From positions 2,480,001 to 2,544,000 of the forward strand of contig JAGYVD010000001.1 in the NCBI GenBank assembly GCA_021209875.1: DNA of 64,000 bases. Reading direction: 5' to 3'. The stretch comes from Rosellinia necatrix (taxonomy: Eukaryota > Ascomycota > Sordariomycetes > Xylariales > Xylariaceae). Shown in pieces: positions 17,501 through 30,000 of the stretch (positions are counted from its first letter, which is position 1; each line of letters begins with the position of its first letter). The translations under genes and the position numbers were made by a program. A model generated the notes under the pieces. That model worked only from the letters and a program-made list of their open reading frames with translations. It was not told the DNA's origin and made no database searches.

Positions 17501-20500
17501 TATTTAGTTTTTAATAATTTATATAAAAGCGACATTTTTTACTAGCTTTTTTTATAAATAGTATAAGCAACACGTATAACACGTTGTTAAGTTTAATAAA
17601 ACTTTTTTATAAATTATTAATTAAATATTTTTATACAGCTTTTAATTTATTAAGCTATATTTTATATAAAAAGCTATACTTTAAATTTTTAGCTAATTTA
17701 TTTTCTGCAAAATTTATTTTATAATTTATATAAAGTCGGTAAAAAAATAAATTATCCGATTTTTTTTTGCTAAACGCGTTAAAAAAGTTATAATATTTTA
17801 AAAATATAAGTTTTAACGCTTCTTGTTTTAGCTTATTTTTATTTTTTGTTTTTATTTGTTTATTTTTTTTTTATTTATTAGTTTATTAATTTAATAAATG
17901 CTAATAATTTATATTTTATTAGCGCTTTAGTTTTTTTTTATTAAAGTTATAAACGTAGTAGTATTAAAATTAACAATTTAAATATTAGGTCTTTTTTTAT
18001 ATTAGCTTATACTGTTTTTTTTTATGCGGTAAAATCTACTAATGTTAGATTTTTATAAAAATAACACGTTTTCGTCGATTTTTTTTAAAATCGGTTTTAT
18101 TTTTAACATAAAAAAAGTAATTTTTTTTAAAAATTTTATTTTTTTTAAGTAATCTTATGTTAAATTGTTTTTTTTTTTAGCGGCATATTTTTAAAAATAT
18201 TTGCTGCGGTACTTTTTTTTTAGTGTTTTTTTTTTATTAAGTTTAATATTATAGTTTTATTAGTCAGCGTTTTTTTAATATTTTAAATATTATAACTAAG
18301 TTTTTATTTTATTTATTACTAATATATAACTATATTTATAATTTTTAATAAGTTAAAATAAAAAACTAAAATATATTATTTTATGTTTAATAATATATTA
18401 TATGGTTTAAACTATTTTTTTAATTACAACTTCGCGGTTTATATTTAATATATTAATAAAAACGTTTTTAAAAGTTTTATTATATGTTTTTAAAGTTAGT
18501 TATAACGCTATATTAATTTTTTCATCCAATTTTTATTATATTTAATAATTATTTATTATTTAAACTTATTTATAATTAATAAATTAAATAGTTTTATTAA
18601 TTTTTAGCAAAAATATATTTATATATATATATATATACACCTGCTTTTATATTTTTAAATATATTATAACTTATTAAAAATAGTCTGTTATTATATAAAA
18701 TATATATATATAATAAAAGTTTTCTACTTAAATAATTATTTATTATATTTTTTTATTTATAAACAGTAACACCGGCTTTAAAAAAAGTTTATTTGCTTTA
18801 AAGTTATTTTTTTTGTTTTAATATTAAAAGTGTTTCTTTTAATATTATAATAAAAGTTAGTTTATATTTATTTATAATAGCGTTAACGCAGACGTTACGT
18901 TATATTTAATTAAAAATTTTAAAAAGCAATTTTTAATAATATATTTTTTGTTTATAATAAAAATATTTATTTTTATAATTAGCTGTTTTATTTTTTCAGT
19001 TAATAATTTAAATATTTAATTTTAACTTATTAATAATAACGTAAATAAAACAGACATTTATTTTTTGACAGGCGTTATAAAAATATAGTTATATTAAATA
19101 TAAAACGTGTTTTTAAAAGTTTTTTTGTTTTATAAATATTAATATATTTTTAATTATTAATTAATAAATAATAAGTTATTTACGTGCAGTATTTTATATA
19201 TATATTAAAATTTACCGATTTTTTAAAGTATTTAAAAACCGTTTTAGTTATAAATCGTAAAAACAACTTATTTTTAAACTTTTTTTTTTATTTAGTTTTA
19301 TTAAAACATGTTTTTTTAGCAAGTTTTATAAAGTCTGTTTTAAATTAAATAAATTTAAATAAAAATACTTATTAAAATTTAACATTTTATAATTAGCTTT
19401 TATTTTTTTAAAACGTTTACGTTTTTATAAATATTATATAAATATTATATTAAGTTTTTAAATATTATAATTATATTAAAATATTTGTTTAACAAATAAA
19501 AAATTAAGTTTTTAAAGCTTTTTAGCAAAATAAAATTTAATATTGCTTATTTTTGCAAAATTATTTATAAACTAATTTATATTAATTTTTAAACAATTCG
19601 TTATATTATAATATTAAACTTTAAAATTAACTTTATTTTTATAGTTTTATTATAAAATTTATTTATTAAAATTTTAATAAATTTATAAGTTTTTTTTAAA
19701 AACTTTTAAAAAAATATGTTTTATATTTAATTAAGCAAATTAACTATTTATTAATTTAATTTATATAAAAAATGTCATAAACGGTTTTATTTTTTAGTTA
19801 TTATTTTAAGTTTAGCTATAACGTAGTTTATAACTGCGTTATTAAAACTTTTTTTTAATTTAAGCATAAAAATTTTTTAAAAAACAGCTTAATACAACGT
19901 ATTTAATTTTTATTAAATTTTTATATAATTTTTATAAATTAATAAAGTAGCTTTATATTATTTTTAGTTTTATAGTTTAGTTTTTAAGTTTTTTTTATAT
20001 TTTTTTTTTAATTTTTTGTTTAATTAAATCGCGTATGCTTTAAATTTTTTAGCTTATTTAAAAGCGATTTTTATTTGTTTTATAATATATTATATAAAAA
20101 AGTAATAGTTTATTGCTGTTTATTAAAATATTATTAGCATATATATTCGGAGTTTTATTTTATTAAATAAAGCGGTAGCAGTAAAAAATGTTTAAGCCCG
20201 GTTAATAAATACTTTAAAATTAATAAGTTTTTTATTGTCTAGCTAAACTAAAATATTTTTTTTTATAATTAGTTTTTATAAAAAAATAGTTTACTTGTTT
20301 TTAACAGCTAAGCTTGCAAACTATTATATTAATAAGCTAACAGCTTTAAAAAAAAACTTGCTTATTTTTTTATATAATACTTTTTTAAATTTAAAGTTTT
20401 AAATTTATAAATAAAATTTTAAAGCTAGTTTTACTAGCAGTTTTTAAGCGCTAATATTAGTTTTATTGCTAGTTTTTATAACAAATTATATTATAACAGG

Positions 20501-20740
20501 TTTTTTAAAGCTAAATTAAATATATTTAGTTTTACATATGTTATTAAAAGTTTTATTAACGGAATAATTAAAAGATTTAAACGCTGTATAAAACAAAGTT
20601 GTTTTTTAACGTGCTAAAGTTTTAGCTTGTTTTTAGCTACTTTTAGTTTTCGCGGTAAAAGCTATTTTAAAATTAGTTAATAAAAAATATTTAAAAAAGC
20701 AGTTCTAATGCTTTAAAAATAAATTAAATAATTTATAAAT
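14517..20740 (-). mobile_element. T-rich degraded block between M copies 1 and 2
   Basis: A 6.2 kb block in which the + strand is strikingly T-rich, so the former coding strand, if any, was the reverse strand. TpC and GpA are rare, and the surviving C mostly follows G or A. It is bounded by two direct copies of family M. The 5 bp before copy 1 (ATAAT) recur after copy 2 if that copy ends at 20985. This would make a 6.7 kb LTR element, a typical size, but a 5-bp AT match is weak evidence here. No pol motif is readable. The 61-codon frame at 16402-16587 is taken as chance. Confidence 0.35.
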
Positions 20741-20986
20741 TGTTATATTAGTTATAAATAAACAGTTAAAGCTTTAGTAATAAATAATATGTTATATAAA
20801 AATCTACAGATAAAAAAAAAAAATAAAAAAAAAAATTAGCCTACTAAAATTCTGGCTAAATGCAGATGTATAGAGTAGGTCCAGTTTATGCGCTACAGCT
20901 GGTCTGTGCGTACTAGTTGGCAACAGGTGTACAAATGTCCCGTGCGTGCCACGCATGCTACAAGAAGGACCAGTTATCCGTAACTA
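20741..20986 (+). repeat. Family M repeat, copy 2
   Basis: The left half is heavily converted (TGTTATATTAGTTATAAATA for TGTTGCACCAGTCACAAATA in copy 4), while the right half from about 20860 keeps C and G (CGCTACAGCTGGTCTGTGCG). Mutation within one copy is therefore patchy. It ends CAGTTATCCGTAACTA. Confidence 0.85.
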
Positions 20987-23900
20987 TAATAACCTTTTTT
21001 AAACAAAAAATAAAAACATATTAATATTAAAAATAACACGTTTTAAAATCTTTAAAGTTATATTTATATTAAAAATTAAACAATTTATAAATATCCAACA
21101 ATAATTATTTTTATAACCATATATATATATTAAAAAAATACTTTTTACGAAAAAATTTAAAAAAAAATAACTTAAGCTTTTAATATTTGGCAAAACGAAA
21201 AAACAGTTAATATATTGATTAAATAATAATTAGGAGCTTTTTAATAAAAGTTAATAAAACTAAAGCATTAAGTTTATAAATTATATATATTTATTTAATT
21301 ATAAAATATAAATTGTTTTAATAAATTTTATAATAACTTTTAAAAAAACCATACAAAATAAATTAATAAACTAATTTTATTTATATATTTTATATTGATA
21401 GTATAACAATTTATATTAAATAAAACAAAACTTTTAAATATAATAATATAAAAAACTAAATAATCGTAAACTTGAAAACTTTAATAAAATAGCTATATTA
21501 AAGAATTATTTATTATTATTATAAACAAAAATAATGAAACTTTTAAAAAAATTATTTTATAACTATTATTAATATATTAATATTTTTTATTAGTTTTTAA
21601 TATACTTAAACTTTAAAAACCAGTTTATAATAATAAGCTTCAAAAGAATAAAAAAATATTATGTTGCAGCAATAAGATTTTATAATTTTTTAAGTTATAT
21701 ATAACGCTATATAAATAAATTTTTTAAAACATATCAAAATACTATAAAATATTTAAAAATAATTTAAGAATATTTTAAATATTATTAAACAGTATAAAAA
21801 TATTTAGAAAATATATTTAAGCTATTTAAAAATAAACATATAATTATATTACTAACCAAATCTTTTATTGGTTACTTTTTCATAAACTTATTTGCATTTA
21901 AAACCAACATTTTTAAAATAATAATATTAAAAAGCTGTGTTGCAGCAATTAAAAACTTTTAAATAATATATAAACAAAACAAAATTTGTGCATAGCTTGA
22001 TTTTATATTACTTAAAACTAATCAAACTGCTATAAAAAAATGTTTCACAAGCTAAAATTAAGCAAATAAAACGTATTAAAACAAAAAAACTAAATAAACA
22101 TAAAAGATATATAAAAACTAAATATTATAAACTAACTATTTTAAAAATAATTTTATTTAAAGCTGTATAAAATACTATATATAAAACAACTATTTTATTT
22201 TATTATAACTTATATCAATAATTGTTTTTATAAATTAATAGATTAATATAAAAAGGTTTAAAATCATAATTATTTGTTTAAAACTAAAAATATATGGAAA
22301 CTAAAAAAAAACAATTTTAATATTAACGTTTAACTAATATCATATTTAAATAAATTATTAGCTAATAAAAATTTAAACTATAAACTTTTAAAACTAAAAA
22401 TAATATGCTTAATTTAACCAGTTAAAAAGCTGCGTATAATAATATAATTTAATAAAAAACTAGTAATTATATTGATAAACTCTTTAGCTATTAAAAACAT
22501 TATTAAATAAATAAGATTAAAAATTTGCAGCTATTAAACGCACTAATCATAAACTAATTAATATATTTATTTATTTATTATAATATAAACTATATATATA
22601 CTATTTGCTAAATAAACTAAACTATGTATTAAACGGCCCGAACTGTTTATAAATAATATTAAATATTTAAAAAAACAAATAAAAAACTAACAAAAATAAG
22701 CAATAAATTTATAGTAAATATAATATAAAAAAAAATTAAAAGCTGCGTTTTATATCTTTATATTAAAAATAATTATAAATAAATTTTAAACAACAAAATT
22801 TTAACAGTATATATAAAAATTCTTAATATATGCAAGTATTAAAAAGTCTAAAAACATTTAAAAAAAACGATAAAAGCGTTTTTTTTGTTTTGAGCCTAGC
22901 TATTTTTTTAATATTACTATAAATAAACTAATATATAATATATATATAAATATAACATGTTTATATATTTGCGTAAGCATAATTAAAGAAATTCTAAAAC
23001 AAACGTATAATAAAAAATAATATTAGAGTGTTAAACAAATAATATAAATATTAACACTATTTATAATAGTTAATAAAATATGAATAATAAAAATTATATT
23101 CAATATTATAACGTTTATAATTTAAACTAAACTAATAAATAACTACTTATTAAAAAAAAAATTTAATTAAACTTAAAACCTGCGATTTATATATATTATA
23201 AATATAGAATTTATTTTAATACTTTTAAAAATTAAACAGAAAACAACTATATTTGAATATATATAACGCTATAATAACAGTTTTATGCCTTATTTTAAAA
23301 CATATATTATGAATCTTTAGATATAAATAATATATACCAAAATAATAAAACAATTTTTAATTAAACAACTTTTATTAAACTACTAAAATATTTTTAAAAA
23401 ATTATTTCTAATAAAAACTAAAAGTTTATATTTAATTTTTAATAAAATATATAATAGTTATTTAGTATTAAACTAATAATAACAGCTATATATTATTTCT
23501 AAATACACAGCTTATTAAAATATAAACATTAAACAGTTAAAATCATAATATAATATTATATATTTATTAAATTAAAAAAACAGACTAAGTAAATATTCTT
23601 TTTTTTTATAATAAAACTTAAATGTTATATATAATAATATTATATATTTGATTTTTAAACAGCTATTTAAGTTTAAACAGCCTAATACATTAAAGGTATT
23701 AAAAACTTTTTAAACATATGTTTTTTTTATAAGTATTTATATTAAAACGCCTATTTAGTAATAAATTTTGTTTAACCTGCAGTAAAACATAATTGTAACC
23801 TTAAACACGGCTTATTAAAATTTAATAAAAATAACCAAGTTTATTTATAACTATATTAAAAATATTATTTATTTAATTAATTATTAAAAATATTTTTAAT

Positions 23901-24359
23901 AAAAATTAAAACTTTAAACTGTTAAACAATAAATAAAAACCTAGCTTATAAATTAAACTTTTTAATAATTTTTATATTTATTTAATAACTTTTATAAAGC
24001 ATTTATATGCAACTTGTAAAAACCAAACTTTTTAAGCAAAAATGCTGTTATTTAAACTAATAAAAGCTAAATAAAATCTAGGCAAAGAAAACATATATAA
24101 AATACAAATTATTTTGAAACATTGTTTTAATTCAAAACGCAACAGCTTTAATTATTTTATTAAATAAAAAAATAAAGTTATAAATATAATTAATAAATAA
24201 TAAAAAAGCAGGTTTAATACAAAAAAAAACTTATTAAAAAATATTAAAATTAATATAGTTTACGCTCTACTATATAAACAAATATTAAAAAAAAAAAGCT
24301 GCCTATAACAGTTTATATAATAAACTTTATCAAAATTAATAAAAATTTTTAATTAGCGC
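20987..24359. other. A-rich degraded block, no gene seen
   Basis: AT-rich DNA, A-rich on the + strand, with stops in every frame. It keeps somewhat more GA/TC than the T-rich block to its left. The 64-codon reverse frame at 20999-21193 is low-complexity and begins inside the junction with copy 2, so it is rejected as a gene. No repeat boundary is seen apart from the one at its right end. Confidence 0.5.
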
Positions 24360-24600
24360 AGCTTTTTAATACGCGCGTATAAAAAAAACGCTTACATACG
24401 CTTTTTGCATCAGGTGCTATAGCCTATAGCTATATGTATATCTTAATTAGGCCTAGCTTTATATATATAAGCTTTAGCCTATATTTAAATAAAACTTCAG
24501 CTTAGCTTAAATTTGCTAGTTTTTTATTTTTTATAATATATATTTTACACCTTTATAATATACTTTTTTGGTTTAAATAATAATAACATATTTATTTTTA
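24360..24600 (+). repeat. Third copy of the inverted-repeat inner end
   Basis: Matches the inner end of the right arm (10745-10960): TACGCGCGTATAAAA, then GGTGCTATAGCC, TTAATTAGGCCTAGC, TTATATATATAAGC and CTTAGCTTAAATTTGCT. Similarity fades after about 24600, and no 1.4 kb body follows, so this copy is truncated or was replaced. It shows the unit is an independent element and not only half of one palindrome. Confidence 0.8.
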
Positions 24601-25323
24601 TTATAAATATTTATAACAACAACTTTTATTTATTATTTTTATTTATTATAGTTTTTTTTTATTTTAAATCTACAATTTTTATTTATTATTAATTGATTTC
24701 TATTATAAATCGGCAAAACAATTAACTTAAAAAAATTTTTAATTTAAAATAGCATTAAGCTTTTATTAGCATTTTTTTTGGTTATGCTGTATTTTTAAAT
24801 AAAATATTTCACACTTTTTTTTTAGCTTCACTAGCAACTTTTCTATATAAAATAAAACATTTTATAGCTTACTTTTATTTCACCTAATTATAATAATTTT
24901 ATAAAGCAATAATAATAATACTTTCCGCTTATAAATATAATATTTTTTTTATTACGTTTTATTATTTTATTTCTGCGCTTTTTGCTAAATCAACAAAATT
25001 ATCGATATTTTTATATAAAAAGCAATTATAAAGCTATTCTGCCGGAATTTCTTTTTGAAAAGCTTTTTCCCAAAAGCTTTTTTTAATAAAAGTTTTTTTT
25101 AGAAAGCTTTTAAAAATTACTATATATTGGTTAGGTTAAAAAATTAAAAAATAAAGTAAATCTTTATTTCTTTGTACCTATTTAATGCCTTCTAGTTTAA
25201 TATTTATATTAATATTAAAATATAATTTAAATTGTTATAATTTCAAAAATATTAATATTTTATAATATTTTCTTTTTAAAATATAAATAATTATAGGCTT
25301 AATTTTTTATAATAAATAATATT
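24601..25323. other. AT-rich block, no gene seen
   Basis: T-leaning AT-rich DNA with slightly more C than the deepest blocks (for example CTTTTTCCCAAAAGC near 25065). There is a short imperfect repeat of AAAAGCTTTTT near 25060-25110. No gene or named element. Confidence 0.5.
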
Positions 25324-25462
25324 TGTCGCGGAGGAACAGATGAATCATATGGGAACAGTGGAATTAGAGCCGAGCGATCAGTGCAGGCAAGTCAATTCGA
25401 GCTTATAATAGTGATCTATCTAGTTAAGTTGTATTGTACAGAAATGATCGGACTGGCCAGCT

Positions 25463-25470
25463 TATATATA
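25463..25470 (+). promoter_or_regulatory. TATA-like box in the solo LTR
   Basis: TATATATA inside GGCCAGCTTATATATACAGC, the only AT-rich patch in the middle of a GC-normal LTR. It is a plausible U3 promoter TATA box on the + strand. Confidence 0.4.
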
Positions 25471-25522
25471 CAGCCCAGAAAGGATCATATCTTTCCTGCC
25501 CTGTGATTGGTCCGTTTGAGTG

Positions 25523-25546
25523 GGTCGGGCTCATACGAGCCCGACC
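25523..25546. repeat. Perfect 10-bp hairpin in the solo LTR
   Basis: GGTCGGGCTC, a 4-base loop ATAC, then GAGCCCGACC. The stem is perfect and GC-rich. It lies about 55 bp after the TATA-like box and so probably in the transcribed R region, where it could act in RNA folding, termination or packaging. The role is inference. Confidence 0.85.
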
Positions 25547-25644
25547 GCTCACCCCAACAGCCACTAACTTAGTCACAGGGCTCACTGCGGCACTTGGGCT
25601 GCGATCACCAGCCTTCTGCCAAGGCTATCCACTTCATCGTGACA

Positions 25645-26773
25645 ATATTATATATTAATTATAAATATTTATTTACGTTTTAAATTTAAATTTATTAAAA
25701 TTTAATTCTAAAACGTTTATAAATAAATAATAAATTAAATAATTTTTAATATTTAATATAAAGATTTTATTAGATTTTTAAAAATATTAAACTATTAAAC
25801 TATTAAATAAATTATATATTATATATTTCAATAATAATTAAAACAGCTATAAAATAGATTTAAGTAATAATATTTATATATTATAACAAAAGCTCTGCTA
25901 ATTAAAATTATTATTATATAAAAACTGAAATAGTTTATAATTTCTGTCGTTCTTTTTTAAATATTAATAATTTTGGTATTATTTTAAATATAATTTATTT
26001 CTTTGCATTTTTTTATTCATAAGTTCAGCTTACATTAAAAACATATTAATTTTCATATGTAATTTTGTTTTATAAATCTTTTTCATTTTTATTATAATTT
26101 AAAGTTTAATTTAATATGTTTAAAAATAATTATATTTTAATAAACAGTTAAATGTTTCAAATTTATTATATAACTAAATATTATAAAAATAAAGTTGTTT
26201 ATATAATATATTATTAATATAAACTTTTAATAAATAAATGAAAAATGAAAAAATATATATATATAAGCTAAACAATAAATAATATATATAAAAAACTTTG
26301 GTTTTATTTACATTTAAATGATATTTATTGTAAAATATAATTAAAATTAATTAAAAACATTTTTCATATCTTTTAATTAAATATATGTTTAAATTTACAG
26401 TTTAAATTAAATTAATGATTCATTATATTATCAAATATTTAAAAGTTATCATTTTAAATTAGATTTGATTATTAATTAACCTGTTTCAAAAAAATTAACA
26501 ATATATTTAATATTATTTTTAAAATTTGTTAAAACTAAGCTCAAAAAAAAAACTAGCCGTGTAACATTATTTTATTTTATAATATAATTTTATATTTAAT
26601 ATATTTCAATGTATTATTTAATTATTAAATAGTTTTTATTAGCTCATTATAAATTATTTAAGCAGTTTAAATGAAAATAATTTTTATAGCTTAAATATAT
26701 CTTATAATATAAAATATTAATTCATAGTTTTTTTACCTTATTTACATAATTTTATAATATTTTTTATCAAAAT
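25645..26773. other. AT-rich block that keeps GA/TC, no gene seen
   Basis: AT-rich DNA in which TGAA, TTCA, ATGA and similar words are common, unlike the T-rich blocks elsewhere. It continues beyond the family M insertion to 31351. Stops in every frame and no recognisable motif. Confidence 0.5.
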
Positions 26774-27014
26774 TAGTCACAGATAACTGGTTAGCTAATT
26801 AGGCATGTGGCACAGACCAGTATCTATACACCTGTTGCTAACTAGAGCGCACAGAACAGCTGTAGACGGGACCTATTTTATACACTTGTATTAAGCCAAA
26901 AATTTAATATGCTAATGCCTTTTATTTATTCAATTCTTTTTTATTCGTAGATTTTTAATATAATATATTATTTATTGCTAAGGCTTTAATTTTCTATTCA
27001 TGACTAATGTAACA
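26774..27014 (-). repeat. Family M repeat, copy 3 (reverse)
   Basis: Reverse complement of the other family M copies: on the + strand it begins TAGTCACAGATAACTGG and ends TGACTAATGTAACA. Conversion is uneven. The part corresponding to the family's right end is well kept (CATGTGGCACAGACCAG), while the part with the GGAAAGAGTAAGTGGG stretch of copy 4 is AT-rich. No target duplication is visible at the flanks. Confidence 0.85.
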
Positions 27015-30000
27015 CTTTATAAATTATTTTATTTTTAAGCATTAATACTGCCTTCTTAAATATTTTTTAAATAAAAACGATAAAATAGCATTAACTTTTT
27101 TTTATTAGCAGTGCTTATAAACATACTAAAAATTTAGCATGTTAAAATATTATTTTATTATATAAAGTTTTTAAATTACTGGCATACTTTATTAAAAAAA
27201 ACTTTTAGTAAAATATTTAAAACTAAATATAGTTAAGTTATTTTTAAAAAACCTAGTATAATATATTTAATTATTTAAGCTAATATTAAAACTAAAGCTA
27301 TATAAAACTTATTATTTAATTTTGTTTAAAAGTTTTATTTATAAGTTAAAATTTTGAACTTTTAAGCTGTTTCATATAATAAAACATATAAGTTTTTTTA
27401 TAAAATAGTTAGTAGTTTCATATAAAACTTTGTTATATTTGTTATAAAAACAATTAATAAGCTTGATTTAAAAATCTATTATGAAAAAAACATTTTTATT
27501 TAATTTAATTTTAACAAATTTATTAATATAAAATTATTTATAAACTTTATATATATATATATATATTTTAATGCGATAAAATTAAAATATATATATTACT
27601 CGCTTTTTAATAAATAGCAACTAATTATTATTTTATTATATATTATATTATTTAATAAATAAAAACTAGTATAAAATAAGCTATAAAATTTAACGGTGAT
27701 ATTACAAAATATAAAAAAACATGTAATAAAAAACAAAAACCATTTAAAAATATTAAAACAAAGCTAATAACAGCTTAAAAACAACTATTTAATATGAAAA
27801 ACAGTTTCATTAAAACATAGTGAAAATTAAACAAATGATATAAATAAAATAAAAATATGAATTTTTGATATTTAGTTTATTTAAAATTAAAATAATAATA
27901 TAGTTATAAACTATATTATAACTCAACTAAAGTTTATGATAATTAATAGCCACTATATTTAAAATTTATTGAATAAATTTAATTAATAAATAGTTAATTT
28001 ATGAAATCATATTAAAAAACATTTATTGTTAAATTTTTGAAGAAATTTAAAATTATTTAAAATATTTATAAAGAAATTTTATAATAACGTTTTAAAAATA
28101 AAATAAAATTTAAAACATAGTATTAAAATATAACTAATTATTTTAAAAGGAATATAAACAAGTTTATTAATAATAATATAAAAATAAGCAATGTTAAGTT
28201 TTATTTTCTTAAAAGAATATTTCAAAATTTAGGTGTATATTTGTTTAATAAGTATTTTAATATAATTATAAGTATAAAAGATTTAAGATAATATTTATAT
28301 AATATTTATAAAAATATAAATGTTTTAAAAAATAAAAGTAATAATAAAGTTTTAAATTTTAATAAATATATATTTGTTAAATTTATATAATTTAAAACAG
28401 ATTTTATATGGTTTATTAAATAATATGTTTTAATAAAACTGAACAAATTTTCTTTTTAAAATAATTTATTATTTTATATAACTGTTAAAACTATATCTAA
28501 ATATTTAAAAATATTATAAATTTTAATGCTTGTATAAAATATTATATTTAAAGAGCTTATTATTTATTTATAAATAATTAAACAAAAAGTAAAACATTTG
28601 AAACAAAAATAATCTATAAAATATAATATATATTTATTATATTAAACTTGTTTTCGTGATAATAATATAACTAATTTTATTAACAAAATACATTTATAAA
28701 AAATAAAATAATTAATTATTAAAAATAAATATTTTTAATATAACCAAAAAAAGCATGTTATTAAAAACTATTTTATAAAAGCTATAAATTAAACTTGGTA
28801 TAAGGTATAAACATAATTATAAAGAGTTTAGGCCAGGATTTTTCAAATTAAAAAAGCGCGGCAGAAAAATTTAAAAAAATTTTAAAAAAATAAACTTTTT
28901 TAAAATAATATTATTATATAAAACAAAAACAAATTAATAAACAATTATTTAAATAAATTTGTTTTTATATTTATATTTAATATAATAATGAATAATTATT
29001 TGTTATTTTGAACATATTTCATAAGATAAGAGCTAATAAATATATAAATATAAATATTTTTTAAGAAAATTATAAAACTATTAAACCTAATTATTAGAAA
29101 TAAGTTTAGACTTAAGCTAATATTTAAATATAATAAAATTTAAACTAAAAATTAATTATATTTTATGTTTAATTTTAAAATATATAAAAAATATGTAAAA
29201 ATATACCTGTTAATATGTTGAATATAAAACAAAAATAATATTAAAAAAATTGTTTAAATAATATATATTAATTATAAATAAAGCTAAAACATTGTTATAA
29301 TAATTAAAATATTAAATAACGTTAAGTAAAAGAATGAAGAAAGTTAATTTTAAAAATATTTATTCAAACAACTAAAAAAAAAATGCTAAGAAAAGCTTTT
29401 ATAAAAAAGTATTAATAGCAAACATCAAAATTATAAAACAATCTAATTTTATATTAAGAAATATAACAAAAATAAGCTAAAATATAAAAACGTACTTTTG
29501 TTTAATAAAGTTTTAAAGCTTTAAATAATTAAAAAATATTAAATAAAAAACGGTTTATATTTTTAAAATAAAATTAAAATTTTTCAATTTTATTAAATAA
29601 AAAAAAAAATGTATAAGTGAGTATAAAAAACTAAATATTAAAATTGGTATTTTTAATACTGCTGCTTTTAAACATTGCTATATAAAAACAAAATTCATAA
29701 TTAAATATAAATTATCAATATTTATGAAATTAAGAAGTTGATTAACTAAAAAAGACTAATACAACTAAAAAAAAAATATAAAAAAATATTAGAACTCATA
29801 TTTTTTAAATATTATAATTTATTAAACATGTTTTATAAAAGAAATTTGAATAAATTGTTTTTTATTAATTATAAATCAACTGTAAAAGAAATTTTATAAA
29901 CAATAAGCATTTAAAAACTTAAAATATTGTTTTTTTATATAAAATATTATTTAATAAGCTTTATATCATATAAAAATATTTAATTAATAATTTATAAAAA

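Larger units (their letters stand above)
25324..25644 (+). mobile_element. Solo LTR with intact 5-bp target duplication
   Basis: A 321-bp GC-normal island with sharp edges. It starts TGTCGCGG and ends CGTGACA, giving TG...CA with a short terminal inverted repeat. The 5 bp before it and after it are both ATATT. Such ends and a 5-bp duplication are characteristic of LTR retrotransposons, of Ty3/Gypsy type in style. The interior is gone, as expected after LTR-LTR recombination. It contains a TATA-like box and a strong hairpin, and shows no obvious RIP, so it arrived late, is single copy, or is too short to be a target. The 74-codon frame inside it is not a gene. Orientation is inferred from the TATA box. 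Confidence 0.9.

Noticed and set aside
20999..21193. 64-codon reverse frame
   Set aside because: Phe/Ile/Asn-rich chance frame next to family M copy 2. It resembles a membrane segment only because T-rich codons give hydrophobic residues.
25434..25658. 74-codon frame that looks protein-like
   Set aside because: Ordinary composition comes from the GC-normal solo LTR it lies in. It crosses the LTR end and the target duplication, so it cannot be a conserved gene.
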